Shown piece by piece: positions 52,525-62,207 of a stretch of DNA of 64,000 nucleotides. Made by a program: the position numbers and the translations under genes. The notes below the pieces were generated by a model. That model had not been told where the DNA came from. It searched no databases and saw only the letters and a program-made list of their open reading frames with translations. Source of the stretch: Lachnospiraceae bacterium UBA5899 (GTDB lineage Bacteria; Bacillota; Clostridia; Lachnospirales; Lachnospiraceae); contig DJEL01000015.1 in NCBI GenBank assembly GCA_002432425.1, positions 32,120 through 96,119 of the forward strand. Reading direction: 5' to 3'. Each line of letters opens with the position of its first letter. Positions within the stretch are counted from its first letter, which is position 1.

Positions 52525-53172
52525 ATGGATACGGGAGAGATACTGAACGGTTTATTGAAAAATCTGTCCAATCTGACTTATATAAAAGCAGAGGATATTC
52601 CCAATATAGACTTATATATGGATCAGGTCACCACCTTTATGGACAAAAGGCTTCGTGCAACCACCAGAAATCCCGGTGACGACAAGGTCCTGACCAAGAC
52701 CATGATTAACAATTATGCAAAGAACAATCTGCTGCCTTCTCCGGAAAAGAAGAAGTACAGCAAGGAGCATATGCTGCTTCTGATTTTTATTTATTACTTC
52801 AAAAACATTTTATCCATCAATGATATTCAGACTTTATTCAAGCCGATTACGGATGAATATTTCCATGCGGAGGGCGATTACAGCCTGCAGGATATTTATA
52901 CGGAAGTTTTTGAGATGGAGAAGCTTGCCATTCCCGGCATGAAGGAGGATGTGGCGGAAAAGTTCCGTACTGCGGAAAAGACTTTTGCGGATGCCCCGGA
53001 AAAGGACAGGGACTTCTTGCGGCAGTTTGCGTTTATCTGCCTGCTCAGCAGCGATGTCTACGCCAAGAAGATGCTGATTGAAAACATGATTGACAATCTC
53101 CGCAAAGAGGACGGCAAGCCGAAGGGCAAGGAAGACAGTAAAGCAAAAGCAAAAGAAGACGGTAAGAAATAG
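52525..53172 (+). CDS. DUF1836-containing protein
   Basis: A 215-residue protein of the DUF1836 (YkrK-like) group: an N-terminal MerR-like helical part (about 25-85; VLTKTMINNYAKNNLLPSPEKKKYSKEH, in pattern) consistent with DNA binding, then a helical middle (about 90-180) and a Lys/Asp-rich tail of KEDGK-type repeats (about 190-215). Start at 52525 follows GGGAG by 8 bases. Likely a regulator; targets unknown. Confidence 0.83.
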   Translation: MDTGEILNGLLKNLSNLTYIKAEDIPNIDLYMDQVTTFMDKRLRATTRNPGDDKVLTKTMINNYAKNNLLPSPEKKKYSKEHMLLLIFIYYFKNILSINDIQTLFKPITDEYFHAEGDYSLQDIYTEVFEMEKLAIPGMKEDVAEKFRTAEKTFADAPEKDRDFLRQFAFICLLSSDVYAKKMLIENMIDNLRKEDGKPKGKEDSKAKAKEDGKK

Positions 53173-53183
53173 GGAAAACAAAC

Positions 53184-53217
53184 GATGGGCTGCGGCACGT
53201 ATGTGCGGCAGCCCATT
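53184..53217 (+). terminator. Terminator-like hairpin after the DUF1836 gene
   Basis: ATGGGCTGCGGCAC pairs with GTGCGGCAGCCCAT with one mismatch and a 4-base loop; the following TTTATTAC is only moderately T-rich. Confidence 0.7.
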
Positions 53218-53258
53218 TATTACTTTATAGGAATTTTCATTTTATTTTCCAATAAGGT

Positions 53259-54269
53259 TTATTTCGCTTTTTCCGCAAACTCCGTGATTACCAGGTCTTC
53301 ATAGGGAACGAAGTCCTCTAATACTTTGGACTCTTTCAGGATATTTTCCAGAAGCACAAAGGCGTCTTCCGTAAATACCAGGTCTTCTTTCCAGGTATTC
53401 TGGTCATAGTAGCGGGTCACAATGGTAATCAGGGTGTCCATATCCGTTTCCGGGAACTGTGGGCTGATGACTTTTGCAATTTCCTCCGGTGTATGGGAAG
53501 CGGTATAATCCATGCCTTTCTGCAGCGCATTGGTAAACGCCTGGATGGTTTCGGGATGTTCTTTTATATAACTCTTTTTAGCGGAAAATGCCGTGTATGG
53601 CACATAGCCGGAAGCCTCTCCCAGAGAGGCAACCACAAAGCCATCGCCTTTTTCTTCCAATGCTGTGGCATGGGGCTCAAATTCGATGGTGAAATCGCCC
53701 TGACCGCCGGAAAAGGCAGCAGCCGTGGAGCCGAAATCGATGCTCTGGTCAATGGAAAGATCCTGTGTTGGGTCAATATTGTTTTTAAGCAAAATATATT
53801 CAAATACCATTTCGGGCATACCGCCGGGACGGCCGCCCAGCACATTTTTCCCAATCAGCATATCGAAGCTGAAATTGTCAATAGGGGTGCGGGAAACCAC
53901 GAAGTTGCCCGCCCGCTGGGTAAGCTGGGCGAAATTGACGGCATAGTCTTCATTGCCGCCCACATACGTGTAGACAGTGCTTTCACTTCCCATAAAGCCG
54001 ATATCCGCTTCGCCGGTGAGCAGCGCTGTCATGGTTTTGTCTGCACCGAAGCCGGTAACTAATGTTAAATCAATGCCCTCCTCGGCAAAGTAGCCGTTTT
54101 CAATGGCAACATACATGGGTGCGTAGAAGATGCTGTGGGCAACTTCATTCAGGGTCACTTTTGTTGCAGCCTTTGTACTTGCATTATCTTTGCCGCAGGC
54201 GGGCAGCAGGGTCAGACAGAACAGTATGGCAAAAGCAAGCGCCATAAGTTTACATGTTTTCTTTTTCAT
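53259..54269 (-). CDS. NMT1/THI5-like ABC transporter substrate-binding lipoprotein (orphan)
   Basis: A 336-residue lipoprotein (lipobox LLPACG, Cys about 25) with the SsuA/TauA/NMT1-type fold: VTLNEVAHSIFYAPMYVAIENGYF (in pattern), GFGADKTMTALLTGEADIGFMGSE (in pattern), GKNVLGGRPGGMPE, and a C-terminal helical part. Such proteins bind sulfonates, thiamine precursors, nitrate or riboflavin-like ligands. Start 54269 is 4 bases after GGAGGA. No permease or ATPase gene lies beside it, so partners must be elsewhere. Confidence 0.85.
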   Translation of the reverse strand: MKKKTCKLMALAFAILFCLTLLPACGKDNASTKAATKVTLNEVAHSIFYAPMYVAIENGYFAEEGIDLTLVTGFGADKTMTALLTGEADIGFMGSESTVYTYVGGNEDYAVNFAQLTQRAGNFVVSRTPIDNFSFDMLIGKNVLGGRPGGMPEMVFEYILLKNNIDPTQDLSIDQSIDFGSTAAAFSGGQGDFTIEFEPHATALEEKGDGFVVASLGEASGYVPYTAFSAKKSYIKEHPETIQAFTNALQKGMDYTASHTPEEIAKVISPQFPETDMDTLITIVTRYYDQNTWKEDLVFTEDAFVLLENILKESKVLEDFVPYEDLVITEFAEKAK

Positions 54270-54373
54270 AAAATCCTCCAAGTTTTTTTCATGCTATAGT
54301 ATACGGGAGGAATGGAAAAAAGGTGCGGAATATGTTATGCTGAAGAAAGAGATGAAAGAAAAAGAGGATAAAA

Positions 54374-56900
54374 ATGAGAAAGAACACAAAGAAGGCGTTA
54401 AGCCGTTTATTGATAGGAATTTCACGGGTGAGCCTGCTTGGAACCCCGCTTGCCGAAAGCAGTCAGGCTGCCTATGCGGCAGAGGTTTCCGGGGGCGATA
54501 TATCCGGCAATGACAGTGATAAACCCGGGGATGCAGGCGATGTATCCGGTAATGACATTTCGGCAGGGGATGTATCGGAAGGCGATATTCTGCCGGTGAG
54601 AGTGGCGGAAGAAGCTGTGCGCGTGGAAATGAACGGGGAAAGTTTGGATTTTTCCACATGGGAAAAAGCGGTTGCCTACGTCAATCAAAAGGGATCCCGC
54701 AAAACGAAAACCCATATTTATCTGCAGCAGGATGTGGAAAGCAGTGTTAAAACACTGGTCTTTCCGAAGTACCCGCTGACCATGCACGGAAACGGTTATA
54801 CCCTGCACTTTACAGGCACCACGGTCAGTCTGCCCGCGGATATCGTGCTTAAAAACATGCTGTTGGAAACAAGCGCAAAGGGCGGCTTTAACCTGAACGC
54901 ATCCGGAAGCCTTACCATGGACGGCGTAAACGAAAAAACGGTGCCGGAGGGAAGGTACGGCATAAAGGAGATCAGAGGGGCAGCTTCCAAAACCCTTACC
55001 TATCTGGACAAAAATGTGGAAAATTCCATTACCGGTTTCGGAACGGTCTGCTTCGGAGCAGATACGGAGGTTAGTGCGGTGCTTACTTTGAAAAAGGTAC
55101 AGGTGGCAGCCGGGAAGACCATCCGCCTGCAGAATACCTTTAAGGCGGATAGAATAAGAGTCGGAGAAATGGCAGAACTTATGCTTGCCGGAACCAAAAC
55201 GGCCAGCATAAAGGATTTCCATGCGGAAGGACAGAGCGCCGCACTCACATACCGGTACGAAGAAGGAGAAAAATTCGTACCGCTTACAGTGACCGGAAAA
55301 GCTTACGGGGCAGAGGGCAGTATTGCTATATCCCGCCGGGACGGCAGCCTTGCGGCAATCCCTTTTGCAGCGGGAGAAACGGTTCTTCTGGCAAAAAACA
55401 GCGGATCTGTCTGTTTTCGCGGTAGAGATAGACTGTCTTGTGCCGGGAAGGGGTGAGAACGAGTATTGTCTTACCGGAAAAAGCAATGCGGTGTTCTTAA
55501 AAGAAACCGGATTTCGGCTTGACGTGAGGACACTCTCTTTTTTGCGGAATGGAAGGATGTAAAGGAATATATTGAAAACCGGAAACAGAAGACAGCGGAA
55601 TACCGGATAACCCTTCTTCGGGATTATGATGCGGGCGGGGCATTCACCCTGCCGAAAACCGGCACTTACGCAGGTCTTAGCCTGACGGGAGCTATTCTTG
55701 CGGACACAGAGGGCAGCCGGTATCCAGTGCTCACCTTTACCGGAAGCATAACCCTGACCGGCAATGTAACCATAGAAAAGCTTAAGAAACTTTGCAGTGT
55801 CAAAAAAACAGGCACCGACCTTACGGCGGAGGGATTACAGAAAAGTTATGTGCAGACCGTACTGAACGTCAGACAGGGGAAAAAGATTACCATAGGGAAA
55901 AAGGGCATTTTGTCCTGCAACCCGCAGATATTCTTTGCAGAACAGACAGCACCGGCTGCGGAGTACGGTATCGGCATCCGCATGGAGAATGCGAAGGGAG
56001 AGCTTCTTACCTTCACTGCGGCGGACCGAAATTTTGCCGTTGCCGATATCACGGGCGGCTTTGCAAACGGGGATGTGTACCTTACGGGACAGACGAATAC
56101 GCTTTTAGTAAGAAGCGGCAGCAAGCTGGTGTATTCCGGCAGCACGGAAGGACTGTGGAGCTGGAAGGCGGACAGCGGGGAAACTGCGTATTTCCTTTCC
56201 TATGCGGATGCTGTAAAAGAAATCAGCCGCAGGAAGGATACGGGGGCAGTCTATGAAATGCCGCTGCAGGAAAATCTGTTTCTGAAGGGAAATTTTGTGA
56301 TGCCTGCAAAAAATACCTGTAAGGAATTTGTTCTTAGGGGAAACGGCAGTAGCCTGGAATCCTTACAAAATCTTTCGGGAAGAACGGGCGGAACCTTTTT
56401 GCGGAAGACAGTTCTGTTATCGTAAAAGGAAATGTCAGCGGCAAAATAAATATGATATGCAGAAATACCGCATTTGCCATTTCCGGCAATGTGGCAGTGG
56501 GAACTCTGAATGCTTCCGAAAGTACGGAAAAAATATTACCGTTGAAAATCTGAAAGGCCCCGCAGTAACGGGGACAAACTGGAAAATTGTTTCACCGGAG
56601 AGTAATATCACGGTGAAGGATTTTAACGGGGGAAATGTGTCGGTGGTGGGATACAGCGTAAAAAAGAATTTGAAGTTTACCGGGAAGGTAACAGGAGAGG
56701 GATGCATTACCCTTATTCCCATGAAGACAACGCCGGATAAGTACCATATCATCGCAACCCTGGCCAGAAACGAAAAGGTTGTGACCCAGGTGTCTTCTTA
56801 TTATGACATTTCCTACTTTAAACTGCTTGACAGTGTGAATGTGCCCACAGGCAGCAGCCTTAAGAAAAAAGGAACCATCGTTATTCTGGAAATGCCCTGA
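54374..56900 (+). pseudogene. Large secreted repeat protein broken by four frameshifts
   Basis: One long reading of about 840 residues is split over frames. It starts at 54374 with a signal peptide ending near SQAAYA|AEV, a Ser/Gly/Asp-rich GDVSGNDIS linker, then three domains of similar pattern, each with a W-AV/W-DV-YI/SYADAV helix followed by strands of a beta-helix-like, bacterial-surface type. The frame changes at an A6 run near 55393 (one base extra), a T6 run near 55535, a T5 run near 56397 and an A6 run near 56530 (one base missing each). In-frame pieces: 54374-55456, about 55395-55560, 55540-56425 and 56401-56900. All breaks are in homopolymers, so true decay and sequencing error are both possible. 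No family is recognised with certainty. Confidence 0.75.
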
Positions 56901-56920
56901 TAACGGTGGCTGTATCGGCG

Positions 56921-57409
56921 TCAGTCTTCGATATGTATGTTTTTGATGGCCCAGAGCTGCAGAGCCTTGGCATTGGTGGAAATTTTTTCCAGAGAGTCCA
57001 GAATATGCTGGAAAGCAGGCCTCTCGCTTTCGGAAATAATGCCGTCTTCCGAAATGGCAATCAGGGAAGCACGGAGCGTATCGATATCTTTTAAGGAACC
57101 GAGTACTTTAAGTGCGAGTCTGTCAAAGTCATCAATGGTGACCTCTTTTACACTGCCTTTGCCGATGGGGCATTCTCTGGCGCAGTAGGAATTGCAGAGC
57201 TCCGGGCAGTTGTAAGTCTTTGACATGGCAAGGACTTCTTCGGGGTAGGGGTTAATGGCATCCAATTCTATGCGGGCAAGCCTTGTGCGGTCAATACCGA
57301 CAATCTCCGCTGCTTTTTCCCGGCTGGTAAAATCATCATTTTCCTTTGATGCTTCATATCGTGCAAGATAGTACATATTATCTGCGGCTTTTGTAGCTTT
57401 TTTGCCCAT
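56921..57409 (-). CDS. HTH (XRE-like) regulator with a CX3CX3CX3C motif
   Basis: A 162-residue protein. An N-terminal XRE-type helix-turn-helix (about 25-65: SREKAAEIVGIDRTRLARIE in pattern) is followed by CPELCNSYCAREC (C68, C72, C76, C80), four cysteines spaced by three residues, and a helical C-terminus (about 90-160). The cysteines could hold zinc or an iron-sulfur cluster. AAGGAG precedes the ATG. Divergent from the SPFH gene; two perfect inverted repeats lie between them. Confidence 0.82.
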   Translation of the reverse strand: MGKKATKAADNMYYLARYEASKENDDFTSREKAAEIVGIDRTRLARIELDAINPYPEEVLAMSKTYNCPELCNSYCARECPIGKGSVKEVTIDDFDRLALKVLGSLKDIDTLRASLIAISEDGIISESERPAFQHILDSLEKISTNAKALQLWAIKNIHIED

Positions 57410-57433
57410 GCTGTATATCTCCTTGTGTGTTAC

Positions 57434-57579
57434 ACTGTATTTGTCCGGTGAAAATGCCGTACAAATACAGTTTATGAAATAAAAATGCTTTTGTAAAGAA
57501 TTAAATCCAATTCTTGTAAAAGTTTGTTGAGAAAAAGAATAAGATTTGATACAATAAAGATAAGCCTGTTCATAAACTG
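57434..57579. promoter_or_regulatory. Two perfect inverted repeats in the divergent region
   Basis: ACTGTATTTGT (57434-57444) is the exact complement of ACAAATACAGT (57461-57471), 16 bases apart. Overlapping it, CAGTTTATGAA (57468-57478) matches TTCATAAACTG (57569-57579) across 90 bases. The first lies near the leftward gene start, the last just after the rightward promoter. They may be operators of the HTH protein, possibly looped, or RNA stems. Confidence 0.6.
57527..57555 (+). promoter_or_regulatory. Sigma-A promoter of the SPFH gene
   Basis: TTGAGA (57527-57532), 17 bases, TACAAT (57550-57555). Confidence 0.8.
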
Positions 57580-57615
57580 GTATAGAAAATAATTATGTAA
57601 ACGGAGGATGAGAAA

Positions 57616-58974
57616 ATGGGTTTAATCAGACTTGCCAAGATCGGTGCAGACGCTATCGGTTCTACTCTCGGGGATCAGTGGTTGGAATACTTCTACTGTG
57701 ACTCCATCAACAGCGACACCCTGATGGTCAAAGGACAGAAGAAGGTAAACGACGGACATAACTATAACACGAAGGGCATGCAGGACAACATCATTTCCAA
57801 CGGTTCCGTAATTGCAGTCAACGAAGGTCAGTGTATGATGATTGTTGACAACGGCAAAATCGTGGATATCTGTGCGGAGGCCGGAGAATTCAAATACGAC
57901 AACTCTACCGAGCCTTCCATTTTTGCAGGCAACTTCTTAAAGAGCCTGGGACAGACAGCCGTTACCGCATGGAGAAGATTTACATTTGGCGGCAATGCAG
58001 GCAAGGATCAGAGAGTTTATTATTTTAACACAAAGGAAATCATGAACAATCTTTACGGTACGGCAACCCCCATTCCTTTCCGTGTGGTTGACAATAAAAT
58101 CGGACTGGATTTAGATACCGAATTAAAGTGCAACGGTAAATATTCCTTCCATATTGCAGACCCTGTAGTATTCTATACCAAGGTTTGCGGCAACGTAAAA
58201 GATTCTTACAACAAATCCGGACTGACAAGCTTCATGAAGGATGAAATGATTACCGCACTGCAGCCTGCACTGGGAGAACTTTCCGCACAGGGTATCCGCT
58301 ACAGCGAGCTTCCCAGAAGCACCAAGGAGCTGGTAAATGCACTGAACACCGAGCTGAGTGAGCAGTGGATGGCAGCACGCGGTATCGAAATGGTATCCAT
58401 TACCTTCAATCCTTCTCTGCCGAAGGACGTTTCCGAGATGATCCGAGCAAGACAGAACGAGGCTGTTTACAAGGATCCGAACATGGCAGCAGCCGGTATT
58501 GCGGCAGCGCAGATGGAAGCTATGAAGTCCGCAGCAAGCAATACATCTACAGGTCCCATGATGGCATTCGCCGGAATGAACATGGCACAGATGGCAGGCG
58601 GCATGAACGCCGGCAACCTCTTTGCAATGGGGCAGCAACAGCAGCAGGCATCCCCTGCACAGGCTTCTCCCGCAGCACCTTCAGGCGGCGCAGCAGAGCC
58701 CATATTAGGCTGGACCTGTTCCTGCGGCAAGACTGACAACAGGGGAAAATTCTGTGTAGAGTGCGGAAAGCCCAAGCCTGCGGAAGCCGGCTGGACCTGC
58801 TCCTGCGGTCAGGTAAACCAGGGTAAATTCTGCTGCAACTGCGGTAAGAAGAAACCGGAAGGCGCACCGCTTTACAAGTGCGACAAGTGCGGATGGGAGC
58901 CGGAAGATCCCACACATCCTCCTAAATTCTGCCCGGAATGCGGAGATGTTTTTGACGACAACGACATTCAGTAA
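57616..58974 (+). CDS. SPFH-domain protein with three C-terminal zinc ribbons (YdjI-like)
   Basis: A 452-residue protein: an SPFH (band 7-like) domain (about 20-300; SNGSVIAVNEGQCMMIVDNG in pattern, RYSELPRSTKELV, ARGIEMVSITFNP), a Met/Gln/Ala-rich linker (about 305-365) and three zinc-ribbon modules near the end (TCSCGKTDNRGKFCVECGK, TCSCGQVNQGKFCCNCGK, KCDKCGWEP...FCPECG). It has no membrane helix of its own; relatives (YdjI) join membrane-stress complexes. The gene just downstream encodes a membrane protein with a related zinc ribbon, a likely partner. Confidence 0.88.
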   Translation: MGLIRLAKIGADAIGSTLGDQWLEYFYCDSINSDTLMVKGQKKVNDGHNYNTKGMQDNIISNGSVIAVNEGQCMMIVDNGKIVDICAEAGEFKYDNSTEPSIFAGNFLKSLGQTAVTAWRRFTFGGNAGKDQRVYYFNTKEIMNNLYGTATPIPFRVVDNKIGLDLDTELKCNGKYSFHIADPVVFYTKVCGNVKDSYNKSGLTSFMKDEMITALQPALGELSAQGIRYSELPRSTKELVNALNTELSEQWMAARGIEMVSITFNPSLPKDVSEMIRARQNEAVYKDPNMAAAGIAAAQMEAMKSAASNTSTGPMMAFAGMNMAQMAGGMNAGNLFAMGQQQQQASPAQASPAAPSGGAAEPILGWTCSCGKTDNRGKFCVECGKPKPAEAGWTCSCGQVNQGKFCCNCGKKKPEGAPLYKCDKCGWEPEDPTHPPKFCPECGDVFDDNDIQ

Positions 58975-59004
58975 GCAATCAAAAAACAATAATGGAGAAG
59001 AGCA

Positions 59005-59766
59005 ATGAGTTCAGCAATCGCAGGCTTGATTATTGTACTGGTTCTTCTGCTTGTACTGGTAGGCGTAATTTATTACGCCTACCGTAATATTAAGCGGAAA
59101 GTCAGCCGTTTTTCCCAGACGGTATTCGGTACATCGGATTTAATAGAAGGAATAAAACAGAGAGATTTGGAGGTGGCATCCACACCCAAGTCGGTTGCCG
59201 GTGTGACCAGTCTTTACCTGCCCCGTATCCAGAGAGACTTCCCGGAGTTCCATTATCAGGAAATGAAAAGCCGTGCGGAAAATGTGCTGACCTCTTATTT
59301 ACGAAGCATTGATGCAAACAATGTCTCTCTTTTATCGGAAGGTACGGAAGAATTAAAAGAGCAGTTAGCCATGCGTCTTTCCATTTTAGAGTCGGAGGAT
59401 ACCAGAGAGCAGTTTGACGGTATCCGTATTCACCGGACGGAAATTACCGGCTACAACAAGGACAAAGTAAAATGCGCCGTGGTATTCCAGTCATCTGTGG
59501 AATACACCCATTACAAGGAAAAAAACGGAACTGTAATCAGCGGCAGCAACAGTATGAAGATGCAGACCCGGTACAATGTGGAATGTATTTACATACAGGA
59601 CAGGGATATGATAGAAAATCTGCATGATGCGGCACTGGGAATCAACTGTCCTAACTGCGGAGCGCCCTTGTCCGGCGTGGGAGCCAAGGTATGTGAGTAC
59701 TGCGGTTCTCCGATTATTGAAATGAACATTTACTCCTGGAATTTCAGCAAAGTAGCGGAAGTATAA
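59005..59766 (+). CDS. Membrane-anchored Tim44-like-domain protein with a zinc ribbon
   Basis: A 253-residue protein: one N-terminal membrane helix (about 5-27), a Tim44/Mba1-like alpha-beta domain (about 75-205; AENVLTSYLRSIDANN, FDGIRIHRTEITGYNKDKVKC in pattern) and a zinc ribbon (about 217-238; CPNCGAPL...VCEYCGSP). Follows the SPFH gene by 30 bases with GGAGAAG before the ATG. Probably docks to the SPFH protein at the membrane. Function unknown. Confidence 0.8.
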   Translation: MSSAIAGLIIVLVLLLVLVGVIYYAYRNIKRKVSRFSQTVFGTSDLIEGIKQRDLEVASTPKSVAGVTSLYLPRIQRDFPEFHYQEMKSRAENVLTSYLRSIDANNVSLLSEGTEELKEQLAMRLSILESEDTREQFDGIRIHRTEITGYNKDKVKCAVVFQSSVEYTHYKEKNGTVISGSNSMKMQTRYNVECIYIQDRDMIENLHDAALGINCPNCGAPLSGVGAKVCEYCGSPIIEMNIYSWNFSKVAEV

Positions 59767-59793
59767 AAGGAAGTTTGAATTTAAGAGGTTTTT

Positions 59794-62106
59794 ATGAGTA
59801 TATATGATACATTGAATGAACCGCAGAAGCAGGGCGTCTATACCGTAGACGGACCTGTTCTTTTGCTTGCAGGGGCAGGAAGCGGCAAGACGAGAGTCCT
59901 GACGCACCGCATTGCCTACCTGATAGATGAAATGGGAGTCAATCCCTGGAATATTTTAGCCATTACCTTTACCAACAAGGCAGCAGGCGAAATGAGAGAG
60001 CGTGTGGACAATTTAATCGGCATGGGCGCCGAACAGGTCTGGGTGGCAACCTTCCACTCCACCTGTGTCCGGATTTTACGCCGCTATATTGACAGAATAG
60101 GTTTTGACAACAGTTTTACCATTTATGATACGGACGACCAGAAAACGGTGGTAAAGAATGTCATTAAAAAATTGGGATTAGATCCTAAAATGTTTAAGGA
60201 AAGAAACGTTATGGCGGCTATTTCGGCAGCCAAGGATGAACTGATTTCCCCGACGGAGTATGAAATCCGGAGCAGCGGAGATTATAAGGCAATGCAGATT
60301 GCCAAAATCTACAGAGAATACCAGGCAACCCTAAAAAAGAGCAATGCACTGGATTTTGACGATATTATCGTAAAGACCGTAGAGCTTTTTAAGGCAAACG
60401 AAGAAGTGCTTCATTCCTATCAGGAGAGATTCCACTACATCATGGTCGACGAGTATCAGGATACCAATACGGCGCAGTTTGAACTGATACGGATTTTGGC
60501 GGACAGATACCGCAACCTCTGTGTGGTCGGTGACGATGACCAGTCCATTTACAAATTCCGCGGCGCCAATATCCGGAATATCCTGGACTTTGAAAAGGTG
60601 TACCCGGAAGCGGTTGTGATAAAGTTAGAGCAGAATTACCGTTCTACCGGAAATATCTTAAATGCCGCAAATGCCGTTATTCACAACAATGTGGGACGAA
60701 AAGAGAAAAAACTCTGGACGGATAAAGGGGACGGCGGCAAGGTTCATTTCCGCCAGTTCGATACGGCGTATGAAGAAGCCGAATACATTGCGGACGATAT
60801 TGCACACAGTGTCAAAAGAGGAGAAGGCAGCTACGGGGATTACGCGGTACTTTACCGTACCAACGCCCAGTCCCGCCTTTTGGAAGAACGCATGATTGCG
60901 GAAGGCATTCCCTATGATGTGGTAGGCGGCGTGAACTTTTATGCCCGAAAAGAAATTAAGGACGTTCTGGCATACCTGAAAACCATTGACAACGGGCAGG
61001 ATGATGTTGCCGTGAAGCGTATTATCAATATCCCGAAACGTGGCATCGGACAGACCACCATAGACAGGGTGCAGGCTTATGCGGACGACAGACAAATCAG
61101 CTTTTACGATGCGCTGAAAGAAGCCGACCGGATTATGACGCTGGGAAAGGCAGCCGCCAAGGTAAAGCCTTTTGTGGAGCTTATTCAGACATTCCGCAGC
61201 AAGTTAAGCTATTACGGCCTCAGGGATTTGATAGATGATGTGCTGGAAAAAACAGCCTATGTGGAAGATTTGCAGAATTCGGATGAGGAGGATGCAGAGG
61301 ACAGAATTGCCAACGTGGATGAACTGGTCAGCAAAGTGACATACTATGAGGAACAGCACGAAGAAGCCACTTTGAGCGAATTTCTGGCGGAAGTGGCACT
61401 GGTGGCGGATATTGACAAGGTAGGGGACAAGGACGAAAAGGTTCTTTTAATGACCCTGCACAGTGCCAAAGGACTGGAATTTCCCCATGTGTATTTAGCA
61501 GGCATGGAGGACAGTGTATTTCCCAGCTATATGACCATCGTTTCCGATGACAAGTCCGATATGGAAGAAGAAAGACGCCTGGCTTATGTGGGCATTACCC
61601 GTGCCAAGGAAGAGCTGACATTAACCTGTGCCAAGATGCGTATGGTGAGAGGAGAAACCCAGTACAATCCGGTGAGCCGTTTTGTCCGGGAAATTCCGAA
61701 AGAGCTTTTGGACAATACCATGCCGGCACCGAAGTTCCCCAAGGAAGAGATTATGGATTTTGGCAGCTCATCCTTTACCGGATTTCAGGCGGACAGCGGC
61801 AGTACGACGGATTTCCGTCCCAAGGCTGTTGTAAAACCCAAGGTCACGGTAACCGCCAGAAAGCCTTTTATTGCCAAGGATATGGGCACCCTGAACCGGA
61901 TTGCCGGCATTTCCAAGGGCAGTTCCATGGACGCGGGCACGGAAATCGACTACGGACCCGGCGACCGCGTGAAGCATGTAAAATACGGAGAGGGAACCGT
62001 AAAAGCCGTGCAGAAGGAGCCGAGGGACTACAAGGTCACTGTGGAATTTGACCTTGCCGGTCAGAAAATCATGTATGCCTCCTTCGCAAAATTAAAAAGA
62101 GTGTAG
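59794..62106 (+). CDS. pcrA: ATP-dependent DNA helicase PcrA/UvrD
   Basis: A 770-residue SF1A helicase that unwinds 3'-5' in repair and rolling-circle replication. Motifs: Q region LNEPQKQGV, Walker A AGAGSGKTRVL, Ia TFTNKAAGEM, II VDEYQDTN, III VVGDDDQSIYKFRGA, IV EQNYRST, V LMTLHSAKGLEFPHV, VI ERRLAYVGITRAKEEL. C-terminal extension with a Tudor-like RNA-polymerase-binding end (GDRVKHVKYGEGTV). Length is standard. Confidence 0.96.
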   Translation: MSIYDTLNEPQKQGVYTVDGPVLLLAGAGSGKTRVLTHRIAYLIDEMGVNPWNILAITFTNKAAGEMRERVDNLIGMGAEQVWVATFHSTCVRILRRYIDRIGFDNSFTIYDTDDQKTVVKNVIKKLGLDPKMFKERNVMAAISAAKDELISPTEYEIRSSGDYKAMQIAKIYREYQATLKKSNALDFDDIIVKTVELFKANEEVLHSYQERFHYIMVDEYQDTNTAQFELIRILADRYRNLCVVGDDDQSIYKFRGANIRNILDFEKVYPEAVVIKLEQNYRSTGNILNAANAVIHNNVGRKEKKLWTDKGDGGKVHFRQFDTAYEEAEYIADDIAHSVKRGEGSYGDYAVLYRTNAQSRLLEERMIAEGIPYDVVGGVNFYARKEIKDVLAYLKTIDNGQDDVAVKRIINIPKRGIGQTTIDRVQAYADDRQISFYDALKEADRIMTLGKAAAKVKPFVELIQTFRSKLSYYGLRDLIDDVLEKTAYVEDLQNSDEEDAEDRIANVDELVSKVTYYEEQHEEATLSEFLAEVALVADIDKVGDKDEKVLLMTLHSAKGLEFPHVYLAGMEDSVFPSYMTIVSDDKSDMEEERRLAYVGITRAKEELTLTCAKMRMVRGETQYNPVSRFVREIPKELLDNTMPAPKFPKEEIMDFGSSSFTGFQADSGSTTDFRPKAVVKPKVTVTARKPFIAKDMGTLNRIAGISKGSSMDAGTEIDYGPGDRVKHVKYGEGTVKAVQKEPRDYKVTVEFDLAGQKIMYASFAKLKRV

Positions 62107-62207
62107 AAAATCCGCAAAAAGCATGCTATAATGAGCAAAAGCGGAGTTGCTTATAAGAAAAATAACCATATACAGATAAATAAAATATAGGAAAGGCGGA
62201 CGGAACC

